Positions 7,793 through 15,458 are shown, counted from the stretch's first letter. The stretch: 20,355 nt of DNA from CAYVMN01 sp964452575 (GCA_964452575.1 CAYVMN010000072.1:1-20355); one strand, 5' to 3'. Notes: a model not told the origin generated them from the sequence alone. Program-made: numbers and translations.

Positions 7793-7815
7793 TTGCTTAT
7801 TAATAAATCAAGCAA
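7793..7815. promoter_or_regulatory. Operator-like inverted repeat
   Basis: TTGCTT (7793-7798) and AAGCAA (7810-7815) are perfect arms around an 11-bp AT-rich centre. Arm centres are 17 bp apart, which suits a dimeric helix-turn-helix protein. It lies about 95 bp before the XRE-cupin gene, so that regulator is the natural candidate ligand. Confidence 0.4.
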
Positions 7816-7841
7816 TACAAAAGAAAAGTTTGGTCGAATAT

Positions 7842-7857
7842 GCCTTATTTAAAAGGC
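7842..7857. promoter_or_regulatory. Short inverted repeat upstream of the regulator
   Basis: GCCTT (7842-7846) and AAGGC (7853-7857) flank ATTTAA. A related AT-rich core bounded by GGC occurs at 7726-7744, over the candidate -10. These may be paired binding sites; the arms are short. Confidence 0.3.
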
Positions 7858-7908
7858 CTCCCATGAATGATAGCTGACTTCACTAATATTTAAATTTTGA
7901 GGGTTTCG

Positions 7909-8469
7909 ATGAACGATCCATCTGCCCTGTTCAGGGGCTCAATAATCCGGAGAACAAGAAAAACACAAAAAATGACCCTCAAGAATCTCGCCCGGGATAC
8001 CGGCCTGAGCCTTAGCTTCATAAGCCAGGTGGAAAGGGGCCTGACAAACCCATCCATCAATTCACTCCGCAAGATAGCCCTTGTCCTGGGGATCCCCCTG
8101 AGCTCTTTTTTTAAAGAGGGGTACTCGGGCAATGGCCCTGTAGTACGAAAGCATGAACGAGGGGTTCTGGTCAATACTGACTCGCGCCTCACCTACCAGC
8201 TGCTCTCTCTAAACCCAAACCGCCGAATCGAATTTCTGCTCACCAGGCTTGAAGTGGGAGGCATCAGTGCAGAATACCCCATGGCCCACAAAGGAGAGGA
8301 GGCTGCGCTTATCCTTCAAGGGGAGTGTATGATCGAGCTCGGAAATGAGACCTACGATCTGAAAGAGGGGGATTCCATATACATTAATGAGAACACCCCC
8401 CATAGAATTAGGAACACCGGAAGTCTTCCTTTGACAATCGTTTCAGCCATATCACCCCCTGGTTTTTGA
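7909..8469 (+). CDS. XRE-family transcriptional regulator with C-terminal cupin sensor domain
   Basis: The protein has 186 residues. Residues about 10-64 are an XRE-type helix-turn-helix (IIRRTRKTQKMTLKNLARDTGLS, then SFISQVERGLTNPSINSLRKIALVLGIPLSSFF). Residues about 108-182 are a small cupin barrel with HKGEEAALILQGECMIELGNETYDLKEGDSIYINENTPHRIRN, the standard ligand-binding fold of PuuR-like regulators. The ATG at 7909 has GAGGG 5 bp in front; a TTG at 7897 would include that site and is not preferred. ortA starts 17 bp after the stop, so the regulator most likely controls the ort operon, perhaps in response to an amino acid or amine. Both the ligand and the sign of control are unknown. 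Confidence 0.9.
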   Translation: MNDPSALFRGSIIRRTRKTQKMTLKNLARDTGLSLSFISQVERGLTNPSINSLRKIALVLGIPLSSFFKEGYSGNGPVVRKHERGVLVNTDSRLTYQLLSLNPNRRIEFLLTRLEVGGISAEYPMAHKGEEAALILQGECMIELGNETYDLKEGDSIYINENTPHRIRNTGSLPLTIVSAISPPGF

Positions 8470-8486
8470 AAGAGGAGCAATGAGCC

Positions 8487-8807
8487 ATGTCTGACGCAAG
8501 AAGAGGTGATTTCGTACAGGTCCATACCGTCGTCCTTCAACCATCTGATCGGGCAGGTAACCTCCCCTCTTCCACGAAGTCGGTACCCTACGAATGCTGG
8601 ATCAAGGGCTTTCTGGTGGACGAGACTGCCATGAAAGGGGATTACGTCACGATTGAGACCCTTATAGGTAGGAATCTAAAGGGAATTCTTTATGAGGTAA
8701 ATCCCAGATACAGGCACGATTTTGGAGAGCCTCAAGGGGAGATCCTATCCATCGGGAATGAGGCAAGGAGGCTTATAGGACAGAAGGGGCATGTTGGCAA
8801 GGGGTAA
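8487..8807 (+). CDS. ortA: 2-amino-4-oxopentanoate thiolase, subunit OrtA
   Basis: The protein has 106 residues and matches the small OrtA subunit as I remember it from the oxidative ornithine pathway of Clostridium sticklandii: a start of the kind GDFVQVHTVVLQPSDRA, then PYECWIKGFLVDE, GDYVTIETLIGRNLKGILYEVNPRYRHDFG, and a polar tail. With OrtB it cleaves 2-amino-4-oxopentanoate with CoA to acetyl-CoA and D-alanine in the cytoplasm. GAGGAG precedes the ATG. ortB follows 15 bp downstream, as expected for an obligate pair. Length and motif order are normal. The role of the small subunit in catalysis is not evident from its sequence. Confidence 0.88.
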   Translation: MSDARRGDFVQVHTVVLQPSDRAGNLPSSTKSVPYECWIKGFLVDETAMKGDYVTIETLIGRNLKGILYEVNPRYRHDFGEPQGEILSIGNEARRLIGQKGHVGKG

Positions 8808-8822
8808 AAGGGGTAGGAGGTA

Positions 8823-10247
8823 ATGGACAGCAGTTATCCAGAGGTGATGGCCAGGAAGACGGATATCCTGGCCAGGGCAACCGGAATTGATTATGGAAGA
8901 TTCGAAAGGTCACCCATAACCTTCGATTATGAAGGGCTCATGAATTCCTGCGGATATTCCCTTGAAGATGTGGATAAGATCTTCCTTGAGACCGGAGTGG
9001 GAAAGACCCCCTTAATTGAGTTAAGAAACCTGACCGAACTTGTCAGATCAGTTTCTCCCCCTGGAAAAGGGGCGAGGATCTTCGTTAAGGATGAGGCCGC
9101 CAATCCGAGTGGGAGCTTCAAAGACCGGCGGGCAGCCCTGTCCGTGTACCACGCCAAGAAGCTGGGATATGAAGGCGTTGTGGCCGCCAGCTCTGGAAAT
9201 TACGGTGCTGCGGTTGCATCCCAGGCCGCAAAGCGCGGCCTGAAGGCCATTATACTTCAGGAGGTTTACGACAGCCGGAAGGTCGGCCAGCCGGAGATCC
9301 TGGAAAAGACAAGGGCCTGTGAGGCGTACGGCGCAGAGGTATGGCAGCTGACCGTTGGCCCGGAGTTGTTCTACATCATGCTCCGGGTATTGGAGGATAC
9401 AGGATTTTTCAGCGCCTCCCTCTACGTGCCTACAAGCGTCCTGGGAATTGAGACGCTCGGATACGAGGTTGCAGTCCAGGTCCTTGAGAGAGAGGGCCGA
9501 TTCCCCGATATGGTGCTGATTACCCACGCAGGGGGAGGAAACGTGACAGGAACGGCACGTGGCCTGATAAAGGCAGGAAGCCATGACACGCTTGTGGTGG
9601 GCGTCTCGGTAGATCTCCGTGGCCTCCATATGGCCAGTGATCTCGATTTCAATAGAAAGTCATTTACTACCGGGCACACCGGTTTTGGCATCCCCTTTCT
9701 CACATGGCCCGACAGGACCGATGTCCCCAGAAACTGTGCGCGGGGGCTTCGTTACCTGGATCGATATGTCCTGGTCAGCCAGGGCGAGGTGTTCTACACA
9801 ACGGAGCTCCTGGCCAAGCTGGAGGGTATGGAAAGGGGGCCTGCAGGAAACACCTCTTTGGCCGGGGCTATCGCAATTGCGAGACAAATGGACAGGGACC
9901 AGATCCTGGTTGTTCAGGAAACAGAATATACGGCTGCCGGAAAACTGCCATCTTCACAACTCACCTTTGCGCGAGAGAATGGGATCGAGGTAAGGAGAGG
10001 AAATCCTCAAGACAATATTCCGGGTAAGGCAATAGTCATTCCTGAAGAGGCCGCTCAGATGAGAGTGGAAGAAACGGATATGGAGAAGATACGTCTCTCA
10101 TATGTGGAAAATGCCGCCAAGATGGCGGGAGGCTATTTCCCCACAAACGAAGACTATATGTTTCTGGCCGAGGATTCAAAGAGCTCGCCTAAATTTGTCC
10201 GTGAGGCCATGGAGTCCCTCAGGACAAAGGCGACAAGAACGGGCTAG
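8823..10247 (+). CDS. ortB: 2-amino-4-oxopentanoate thiolase, PLP subunit OrtB
   Basis: The protein has 474 residues and is a PLP enzyme of the tryptophan synthase beta/threonine synthase fold (type II). The PLP lysine is Lys100 in NPSGSFKDRRA; SSGNYGAAVASQAA (123-136) binds the PLP ring side, and THAGGGNVTGTARGL is the glycine-rich phosphate loop. A long segment containing FNRKSFTTGHTGFGIPFLTWPDR and DRYVLVSQGEVFYTTE is typical of OrtB rather than threonine synthase. The reaction is thiolytic cleavage of 2-amino-4-oxopentanoate with CoA to acetyl-CoA and D-alanine (family knowledge). GTAGGAGG precedes the ATG. The gene lies between ortA and an alanine racemase. No ornithine aminomutase (OraS/OraE) or 2,4-diaminopentanoate dehydrogenase (Ord) is in the window, so the source of the substrate is open. 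Confidence 0.9.
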   Translation: MDSSYPEVMARKTDILARATGIDYGRFERSPITFDYEGLMNSCGYSLEDVDKIFLETGVGKTPLIELRNLTELVRSVSPPGKGARIFVKDEAANPSGSFKDRRAALSVYHAKKLGYEGVVAASSGNYGAAVASQAAKRGLKAIILQEVYDSRKVGQPEILEKTRACEAYGAEVWQLTVGPELFYIMLRVLEDTGFFSASLYVPTSVLGIETLGYEVAVQVLEREGRFPDMVLITHAGGGNVTGTARGLIKAGSHDTLVVGVSVDLRGLHMASDLDFNRKSFTTGHTGFGIPFLTWPDRTDVPRNCARGLRYLDRYVLVSQGEVFYTTELLAKLEGMERGPAGNTSLAGAIAIARQMDRDQILVVQETEYTAAGKLPSSQLTFARENGIEVRRGNPQDNIPGKAIVIPEEAAQMRVEETDMEKIRLSYVENAAKMAGGYFPTNEDYMFLAEDSKSSPKFVREAMESLRTKATRTG

Positions 10248-10283
10248 TTTCGTGCAGGATACAAAAAGGGCAATTACTCCAAG

Positions 10284-11402
10284 GTGAAAACAAACAGGAA
10301 TGTACAAAGATCAACCCTGGCACTTATTGATCTCAGGGCCATATCCTACAACATCGCCGAAATTAGAAAAAGGATTGGAAAGGAAAGGGATCTGATGGCG
10401 GTGGTAAAGGCCGATGGATATGGTCATGGAGCAGTGGAGGTGAGCCTATCGGCCCTTGGAAGCGGGGCCAATTGTCTGGGGGTTGCCCTGCCAGAGGAAG
10501 GTGAACAGCTTAGAAAGGCAGGTATCGTTGCCCCTATCCTTGTATTGGGGCTGATTCAACCAGGCGAGGCCTATAAGGTAATAGATTCCAGTCTGGAGCA
10601 AGCGGTCTGCACCCTCGAACTTGCACAGGCACTGGATCAGGAGGCCCGAAAGGCATCGGTCAAGGTGAACGTGCACATCAAGATTGATACCGGAATGGGA
10701 AGGATTGGGGTGGCACCTCAGGATGCCCTGGAATTTGTAAGAAAGGTCAGCCGGTTTAAGAACCTGAGACTGAAAGGGATATTCAGCCATTTCCCTTCAG
10801 CTGATGAAGCAGACAAGGCCTTCACGAGGAGCCAGATCCAAACCTTTGATCAGATTGTCCGGCAGATAGGGGATACCGGTTTGGAGATACCGAAAAGGCA
10901 CATTGCCAACAGCGCTGCCATACTGGATCTTCCGGAGTCATATTTTGACCTCGTAAGGCCAGGGATCATGATTTATGGTCTATACCCTTCCACGGCGGTG
11001 AGTCGTAGCATCAGACTGAAACCTGCGATGACCCTGAAGACCAAGATCATTTATGTCAAAAAAGTCCCTGCCGGGACCCCAATCAGTTATGGCCGCACCT
11101 TTTATACAGAGAGGGATTCAGTCGTTGCAACACTCCCGATAGGGTACGCAGATGGATACTACAGGCTATTATCTAACCAGGGGTTAGTCCAGCTCAGAGG
11201 TCGGAGAGTACCATTGACCGGCCGTGTTTGCATGGATATGTGCATGATTGACGTTTCAGGGATTAAGGATGTTCGACCTGGAGAGGAAGTCGTTCTTTTC
11301 GGTGACGATCCAACTGTAGACGAAATCGCGGGCAAGATCGGCACAATCAATTATGAGGTTGTGTGCGCCGTGGGAAAAAGGGTGCCAAGGATCTATCAAT
11401 AA
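10284..11402 (+). CDS. alr: Alanine racemase
   Basis: The protein has 372 residues, the usual Alr length, with a PLP-binding TIM barrel and C-terminal beta domain. The PLP lysine is Lys42 in AVVKADGYGHGA. The second catalytic base Tyr269 is in PISYGRTF. DTGMGRIG, HIANSAA, VRPGIMIYG and GRVCMDMCMIDV are all present, as is the C-terminal NYEVVCAVGKRVPR. It interconverts L- and D-alanine. The start is a GTG at 10284, 36 bp after ortB, with only a weak ribosome site; no better in-frame start was seen. Since AKP thiolase releases D-alanine, this racemase can pass that carbon to L-alanine and pyruvate, or supply cell-wall D-alanine. The ornithine racemase Orr of ort clusters was considered, but the motifs are those of canonical Alr. 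Confidence 0.93.
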   Translation: MKTNRNVQRSTLALIDLRAISYNIAEIRKRIGKERDLMAVVKADGYGHGAVEVSLSALGSGANCLGVALPEEGEQLRKAGIVAPILVLGLIQPGEAYKVIDSSLEQAVCTLELAQALDQEARKASVKVNVHIKIDTGMGRIGVAPQDALEFVRKVSRFKNLRLKGIFSHFPSADEADKAFTRSQIQTFDQIVRQIGDTGLEIPKRHIANSAAILDLPESYFDLVRPGIMIYGLYPSTAVSRSIRLKPAMTLKTKIIYVKKVPAGTPISYGRTFYTERDSVVATLPIGYADGYYRLLSNQGLVQLRGRRVPLTGRVCMDMCMIDVSGIKDVRPGEEVVLFGDDPTVDEIAGKIGTINYEVVCAVGKRVPRIYQ

Positions 11403-11523
11403 AGGCAAGGATGATCTGTGGAGTCCCTGAGTCAAGAATATAGAAGGGGGGTGAATATAGGGCATAGGACCGAGGCAGTTTAAACTCTAACAGAAAGATC
11501 CAAATCAAGAAAGGAGGGGAGAG

Positions 11524-12120
11524 ATGGCAAAGGCTCCGGCTGCGCCTATCAGGTGCCAGGATGTAATAGCAAATTACAAGGAACTTCAAAAAACCAAACC
11601 CAAATTTAGCTTCGAGTATGGTCTGAATGCGATGCTCAATATATTTACACTGCATGATTTCTCTATATTCCACGTGTTGGAAGAGGAATTCGGTACGGAA
11701 AAGGCGGTGAACCTCTATGCCAAGATCTGGAAAAAACGTACCTACCTGGAGTGGCCGGGGTTGCTGAAAGAGATCGGTCTCAAAGAGGGTGATCCCGTAA
11801 CCATGGATGACTTCATTAAGATCATGGAAATATATTTTGAGACATTTGGAAATCCAATCTATGTGACAGAAAAAAGTAAAGACCGTATAACCTTCAGGGT
11901 TACCGACTGCCCTTACACAACCCAGATCCTCTGGAACATGTTTTCACCGGAAGAAAACCTGGCATATAATGATAAGATACAGGTCCAGTGCAACACAGCG
12001 ATCTTTGATACAATGCTCGAGATAACAAAATTGGACAAGGAATGGAATTTTGGGTTTCCTTCCCAGTTGTGCCGGACTGGGCAATACTGCGAATTCACTT
12101 TTGTAAGGAAGAGATTCTGA
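11524..12120 (+). CDS. Uncharacterised cysteine-containing protein (ATC-hydrolase/DUF6125-like)
   Basis: This is a 198-residue soluble protein with no signal peptide or membrane segment. The N-terminal half looks helical (LNIFTLHDFSIFHVLEEEFG, then LYAKIWKKRTYLEWPGLLKEIGL). The C-terminal half has TDCPY (Cys129), QVQC (Cys156) and QLCRTGQYCEFTF (Cys183, Cys189). From memory this layout resembles the L-2-amino-thiazoline-4-carboxylate hydrolase (ATC_hydrolase) and DUF6125 families, and more loosely the V4R small-molecule-binding domain; none is certain. It aligns along its length with the C-terminal two thirds of the protein at 19073-19909, so the two are paralogues. AAAGGAGGGG precedes the ATG. 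It sits between alr and the ABC transporter. Its function is not known; a small amino-acid-like or thiol ligand is a guess. Confidence 0.6.
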   Translation: MAKAPAAPIRCQDVIANYKELQKTKPKFSFEYGLNAMLNIFTLHDFSIFHVLEEEFGTEKAVNLYAKIWKKRTYLEWPGLLKEIGLKEGDPVTMDDFIKIMEIYFETFGNPIYVTEKSKDRITFRVTDCPYTTQILWNMFSPEENLAYNDKIQVQCNTAIFDTMLEITKLDKEWNFGFPSQLCRTGQYCEFTFVRKRF

Positions 12121-12141
12121 ATCAGCAACAGATGAAAACCC

Positions 12142-12185
12142 GCAGCCCGGTGAAATATCTGAAGGGCACAAGTTCACGGGCCTGC
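12142..12185 (+). other. Long imperfect stem-loop before the transporter operon
   Basis: GCAGCCCGGTGAA (12142-12154) and TTCACGGGCCTGC (12173-12185) pair at 11 of 13 positions around an 18-base loop. It is in the 205-bp gap between the cysteine protein and the binding-protein gene. It has no T tract, so it is not a standard terminator. An RNA-processing, stability or leader-regulation element is possible. Confidence 0.4.
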
Positions 12186-12325
12186 TCGCCTCAGCCGATT
12201 TTCGAGTGTTACGGATTTAAGCTGCACGGAGTTGATCTTTTGTGGAAAAGGGGGTGATCGGGAAAAGTGGTAAGAGGTCAGGCTTTTCGTTTCGGAACCA
12301 TATATCAGCATGGAGGAACAAAAAA

Positions 12326-13489
12326 ATGGAAAAGAGTACAAAAATCCTAGTGGCGATTCTGATTCTGCTTTCTCTCGTATTTGCCGGTGCCATCCAAAAT
12401 ACGACTGCGGCAGAGCCCATAAAGATCGGCGCCATCTTGAACTACACGGGGCCGGCTGCTATGCTTGGCCCACTGTTCAAAAACGGGATCGTGATGGCCC
12501 TCGAAGAGAACAACAATCAAGTGGCCGGGAGACCTATTGAGCTGATCGTCGAAGATGCAGCCGGTAGTCCTAACGTCTGCATTGAGAAAGCCAGGAAATT
12601 GGTAGAAAGGGACAATGTAAAAATCATTATAGGGCCGCTCATGGGTGACGCGCAGCTGGCGGTCGGACCATATTTGGCCGGCAAAGGGGTCATGGCCACG
12701 GGGCTCTACTGCGCCATGTTTGAGCTAACCAAGTACAAGAATTGGTTGATCTACCCGACAACTGCCGTTGGCCTGACCCTTCCACTCGGATGGTATGCTG
12801 CTGAGAAAGGCCACAAGACGATGGTATTGATTACCTCTGATTATGCCGGGGGACACGCCTTCATGAAAGGTGTGCGGATGGGATTTGAAGAGAAAGGGGG
12901 AAAGGTCGTCCAGGAGATATTTGTCCCTGTGGGTACGGCGGACTTTGGCCCTTACATCTCTACAATCAAGGAGGCTGACTGTGTCTCGTTCTTTGTACCC
13001 AATACCGGAGAGAGTTCACGCGTGATCACGCAGTATAAGGAATTCGGGGTCAAGATGCCCCTTTATGGAACAACGCTGGCGGCTGACTTGCCCGAACATG
13101 TGATGAAAGAGATGGGCGATAAGGTTGTTGGTGTGCAAGGACAGGCCTCCTATATCTGGTCCTTGGATACGCCCGTCAATAAGGAGTGGGTAAAGGCGAT
13201 GGAAAAACGTTTCGGAAAGACACCCGGGGGTCTGGCCAATAATTCTTATTGTATCACCTCGTCCATCTTGACTGGCCTGAAGGCCACGGGCGGTGATGAG
13301 ACATTTTCCAAGCTGTGGCCGGCCGTGATAAGCGTAAAAATGGATACCCCCCAGGGGCCCTTGGCCTACACCCCGGAGGGCGTTGCCCTAGTAAATGGTT
13401 ACATTGTGGAGGCGAAAAGGACGAATGGAAGGTATTATTGGGATCCCATCAAGGTTTATCCTGCAGTGCGTGACCCCAGACTGAAATGA
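12326..13489 (+). CDS. Branched-chain-amino-acid-type ABC transporter, periplasmic binding protein (LivK-like)
   Basis: The protein has 387 residues. Residues 1-29 form a Sec signal peptide: KSTK, a hydrophobic run ILVAILILLSLVFAGA, and a cut after TTAA. There is no lipobox cysteine. The mature protein starts EPIKIGAILNYTGPAAMLGP, the classic opening of type I periplasmic binding proteins, and continues with GRPIELIVEDAAGSP, IIGPLMGDAQLAV and GKTPGGLANNSYCITSSIL. It should deliver a ligand to the permease encoded downstream. LivK-like proteins bind branched-chain amino acids, other amino acids, amides, urea or aromatic acids, so the ligand is open; context suggests amino acids or N-acyl-amino acids. 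The ATG at 12326 has GGAGG 9 bp in front. An in-frame TTG at 12242 would bury the signal peptide and is rejected. Confidence 0.88.
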   Translation: MEKSTKILVAILILLSLVFAGAIQNTTAAEPIKIGAILNYTGPAAMLGPLFKNGIVMALEENNNQVAGRPIELIVEDAAGSPNVCIEKARKLVERDNVKIIIGPLMGDAQLAVGPYLAGKGVMATGLYCAMFELTKYKNWLIYPTTAVGLTLPLGWYAAEKGHKTMVLITSDYAGGHAFMKGVRMGFEEKGGKVVQEIFVPVGTADFGPYISTIKEADCVSFFVPNTGESSRVITQYKEFGVKMPLYGTTLAADLPEHVMKEMGDKVVGVQGQASYIWSLDTPVNKEWVKAMEKRFGKTPGGLANNSYCITSSILTGLKATGGDETFSKLWPAVISVKMDTPQGPLAYTPEGVALVNGYIVEAKRTNGRYYWDPIKVYPAVRDPRLK

Positions 13490-13500
13490 GGGTTTTAGAA

Positions 13501-13538
13501 GGGCAGATTGGAGCAGTGCCTTCAGTCTGCCCAATTTT
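13501..13538 (+). terminator. Terminator-like hairpin between binding-protein and permease genes
   Basis: GGGCAGATTGGAG (13501-13513) pairs with CTTCAGTCTGCCC (13520-13532) over 13 positions, with two G-U pairs and a 6-base loop, followed by AATTTT. It lies 12 bp after the binding-protein stop. The T tract is short, so partial termination, or 3'-end protection giving excess binding protein over permease, is plausible. Confidence 0.6.
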
Positions 13539-13583
13539 GCCACCTCGGGCGTTGCTTGACAAAGTAAAGAAGAGACAACTCAT

Positions 13584-14444
13584 ATGGAGAACTTCATAAT
13601 AAATCTCTTGAATGGGATTTCTTATGGGATGGTCCTGTTTTTGATAGCATCTGGAATGTCCGTGGTTATGGGGGCGATGGACATCACCAACCTCTCTCAC
13701 GGGGTTTTGTACATGATCGGTGGATATGTGGGCTGGACCGTTTCGGTGAAGATGGGCGCTCCTTTTGTAATCGGCGTATTGGCGGGAGGGCTTGGCGCCG
13801 GACTCGTCGGACTGGGTATTGAACGGGGGTTCTTGCGTTCACTCTATAAGATGCCCAATGAGCAAGTACTTTTGACCTTCGGATTTGTTTATATCTTGAG
13901 CAATTTGTGCCTATGGGTTTGGGGAGGATGGCCCCGGATGCCCTTCACGGCCAAAATTTTGTCCGGTTCATTTGAGATCATGGGCAGGGCTTATCCGAAG
14001 GCGCGCTTCGCAACGATTATTATCGGTCTTGTATTGGCGTTTGTATTGTGGTGGCTCCAGGACAAGACGCGGGTCGGAGCCATGGTCCGCGCTGGAATGG
14101 ATAATAAGGAAATGGCCATGGGGCTCGGGATAAACCTCGAACGGCTTTTTGCGGTTGTCTTCTTCGTAGCCTCTTTCATCGCCGGTCTGGCCGGTGTGAT
14201 AGGTGCCCAACTACTGGGCGTCTACAATGCGTTGGGACTGGAAGTTCTGCTGCTGGCTCTGGTCGTGATTATCGTGGGCGGGGTGGGTTCTGTGCAGGGC
14301 GCTCTGTTAGGAGGGCTATTGATCGGTCTGATTGACGCCATAGGGAAGGCGCTTTTTCCAAAACTCGCCATGTTTACCATGTACTTTACGATGATTATCG
14401 TCTTGCTTTTGAGACCCAGTGGTCTACTGGGGAGAAAGGTCTAG
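13584..14444 (+). CDS. Branched-chain-amino-acid-type ABC transporter permease (LivH-like)
   Basis: The protein has 286 residues, very hydrophobic, with about eight membrane helices. It opens with NFIINLLNGISYGMVLFLIASGMSVVMGAMDITNLSHG, the standard LivH N-terminus (LINGL--G-YALIALGLTLI-G-----N-AHG). A cytoplasmic loop, GAMVRAGMDNKEMAMGLGINLERLFAVVFFVASFIAGLAGV, is the conserved ATPase-contact region. The end, LRPSGLLGRKV, matches the usual RP-GLFG. It forms half of the inner-membrane channel with the next gene product. It starts 94 bp after the binding-protein gene with a weak ribosome site, and the LivM-like gene follows after 3 bp. Confidence 0.92.
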   Translation: MENFIINLLNGISYGMVLFLIASGMSVVMGAMDITNLSHGVLYMIGGYVGWTVSVKMGAPFVIGVLAGGLGAGLVGLGIERGFLRSLYKMPNEQVLLTFGFVYILSNLCLWVWGGWPRMPFTAKILSGSFEIMGRAYPKARFATIIIGLVLAFVLWWLQDKTRVGAMVRAGMDNKEMAMGLGINLERLFAVVFFVASFIAGLAGVIGAQLLGVYNALGLEVLLLALVVIIVGGVGSVQGALLGGLLIGLIDAIGKALFPKLAMFTMYFTMIIVLLLRPSGLLGRKV

Positions 14445-14447
14445 CAA

Positions 14448-15458
14448 ATGGAAGAGACTCGTCAGGGGCTTGGCGAGGGACCGGTAGGGAGGGGGTGGAT
14501 TCGCTTTGTCCCTTATGCTGTCGCCGGGATCGTCCTCATCTTGGTGCCGGCGTTTCTCTCTTCCTATACACAGGGCGTGATGACGCGGTTTCTTATTTTC
14601 GCCCTCTTCTCCGTTGGCTACAATCTTGTGTTTGGGTATTTGGGCCTTCCTTCGCTCGGCCACGCCGCTTACTTCGGCGCCGGGGGCTATGTGGTTGCAG
14701 CCCTAAAGCTCCATTACGGAACCGACCTGTTTTGGCTCGGAGCTCCTTTGGGCATCCTGTGCGCAACGCTTACGGCCGCTTTGTTCGGCATCATTGCCCT
14801 TCGGGTAGCGGGCCTGTATTTTCTACTCGTCACGTTTGCTTTAGGCCAGTTGCTCTACAGTGTCGCTTGGAATGTGAAGGCGTTGAATTCCCCAGGGATG
14901 CAGGGGATCGCTGGTCTCTCGTTCCCCACCTTCAGTCCGGAGGGATGGGCACTCAACTCGAGTTCCTATTACTATCTTGTTCTCCTGGGTACGGTTGTTT
15001 GTATTTATTTGCTACGCAAGATCGTCAATTCACCCTTCGGGCATGTGCTCGTCGGCATTCGTGAAGGCGAGGGACGGATGCGCACCCTGGGTTACAATAC
15101 TTGGCGTTATAAATATATTGCTTTCGTGATTTCAGGGTTATTCTCGGGAGTCGCCGGAGTATTTTTCGCCTATTATAACTATATGATCGATCCGAACCAC
15201 TTGGGCGTCGCCACCTCTTTCTTGCCCATGTGCATGGCTATCATCGGAGGCACGGGAACGTTTTTGGGTCCGGTGCTTGGGTCTGCAGTGATTGTATTTG
15301 TGGAGCTCATTGCCAGTATCATAACGCCCGATCGCTGGCCGTTGATCCTGGGTGGCATCTTTGTGCTTGCCATCATGTTTGCACGCAAGGGAATGGGTGT
15401 ATATCTCGTGACATTGGGCAAGAGGGTCGGTTACCTTCATGGAAGCACTAAAGGTTGA
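14448..15458 (+). CDS. Branched-chain-amino-acid-type ABC transporter permease (LivM-like)
   Basis: The protein has 336 residues and many membrane helices. Diagnostic segments are RFLIFALFSVGYNLVFGYLGLPSLGHAAYFGAGGYV near the N-terminus (typical LivM: A--A-G-NLL-GY-G--S-GHAAFFG-GAY) and FGHVLVGIREGEGRMRTLGYNTWRYKYIAFVISGLFSGVAGVFFAYYNYMIDP, the ATPase-coupling loop (usually ALRE-E-A--LG-N----K--AF--S----G-AG). A glycine-rich membrane helix, MAIIGGTGTFLGPVLGSAVIV, is also conserved. It pairs with the LivH-like permease. The start is 3 bp after that gene, and the end overlaps the ATPase gene by 20 bp, which indicates tight translational coupling. Confidence 0.93.
   Translation: MEETRQGLGEGPVGRGWIRFVPYAVAGIVLILVPAFLSSYTQGVMTRFLIFALFSVGYNLVFGYLGLPSLGHAAYFGAGGYVVAALKLHYGTDLFWLGAPLGILCATLTAALFGIIALRVAGLYFLLVTFALGQLLYSVAWNVKALNSPGMQGIAGLSFPTFSPEGWALNSSSYYYLVLLGTVVCIYLLRKIVNSPFGHVLVGIREGEGRMRTLGYNTWRYKYIAFVISGLFSGVAGVFFAYYNYMIDPNHLGVATSFLPMCMAIIGGTGTFLGPVLGSAVIVFVELIASIITPDRWPLILGGIFVLAIMFARKGMGVYLVTLGKRVGYLHGSTKG

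Larger units (their letters stand above)
7522..7908. other. AT-rich regulatory gap before the xre-ort operon (387 bp)
   Basis: There is no gene here. It is clearly more AT-rich than the surrounding genes. It contains a promoter candidate (7711-7739), an operator-like inverted repeat (7793-7815) and a second short inverted repeat (7842-7857). No terminator hairpin for recG was recognised. Confidence 0.7.

Noticed and set aside
9048..9629. 193-codon minus-strand frame in ortB
   Set aside because: It is a shadow of a strongly conserved PLP enzyme, with no own ribosome site or domain.
8823..10247. Threonine synthase as the name for ortB
   Set aside because: It has the same PLP fold, but the adjacent OrtA subunit and the long OrtB-typical segments identify AKP thiolase.
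10284..11402. Ornithine racemase (Orr) as the name for the racemase
   Set aside because: Tempting beside ortAB, but the lysine and tyrosine motifs and the C-terminal domain are those of canonical alanine racemase.
11436..11460. Direct repeat GAATATAG (11436-11443 and 11453-11460)
   Set aside because: Two 8-bp AT-rich copies in a short gap; too little to claim function.
13556..13561. TTGACA before the LivH-like gene
   Set aside because: At a normal spacing the -10 would overlap the start codon and no suitable hexamer is there.
14495..15064. 189-codon plus-strand frame in the LivM-like gene
   Set aside because: It is an out-of-frame shadow; the LivM frame has all family motifs and clear membrane helices.
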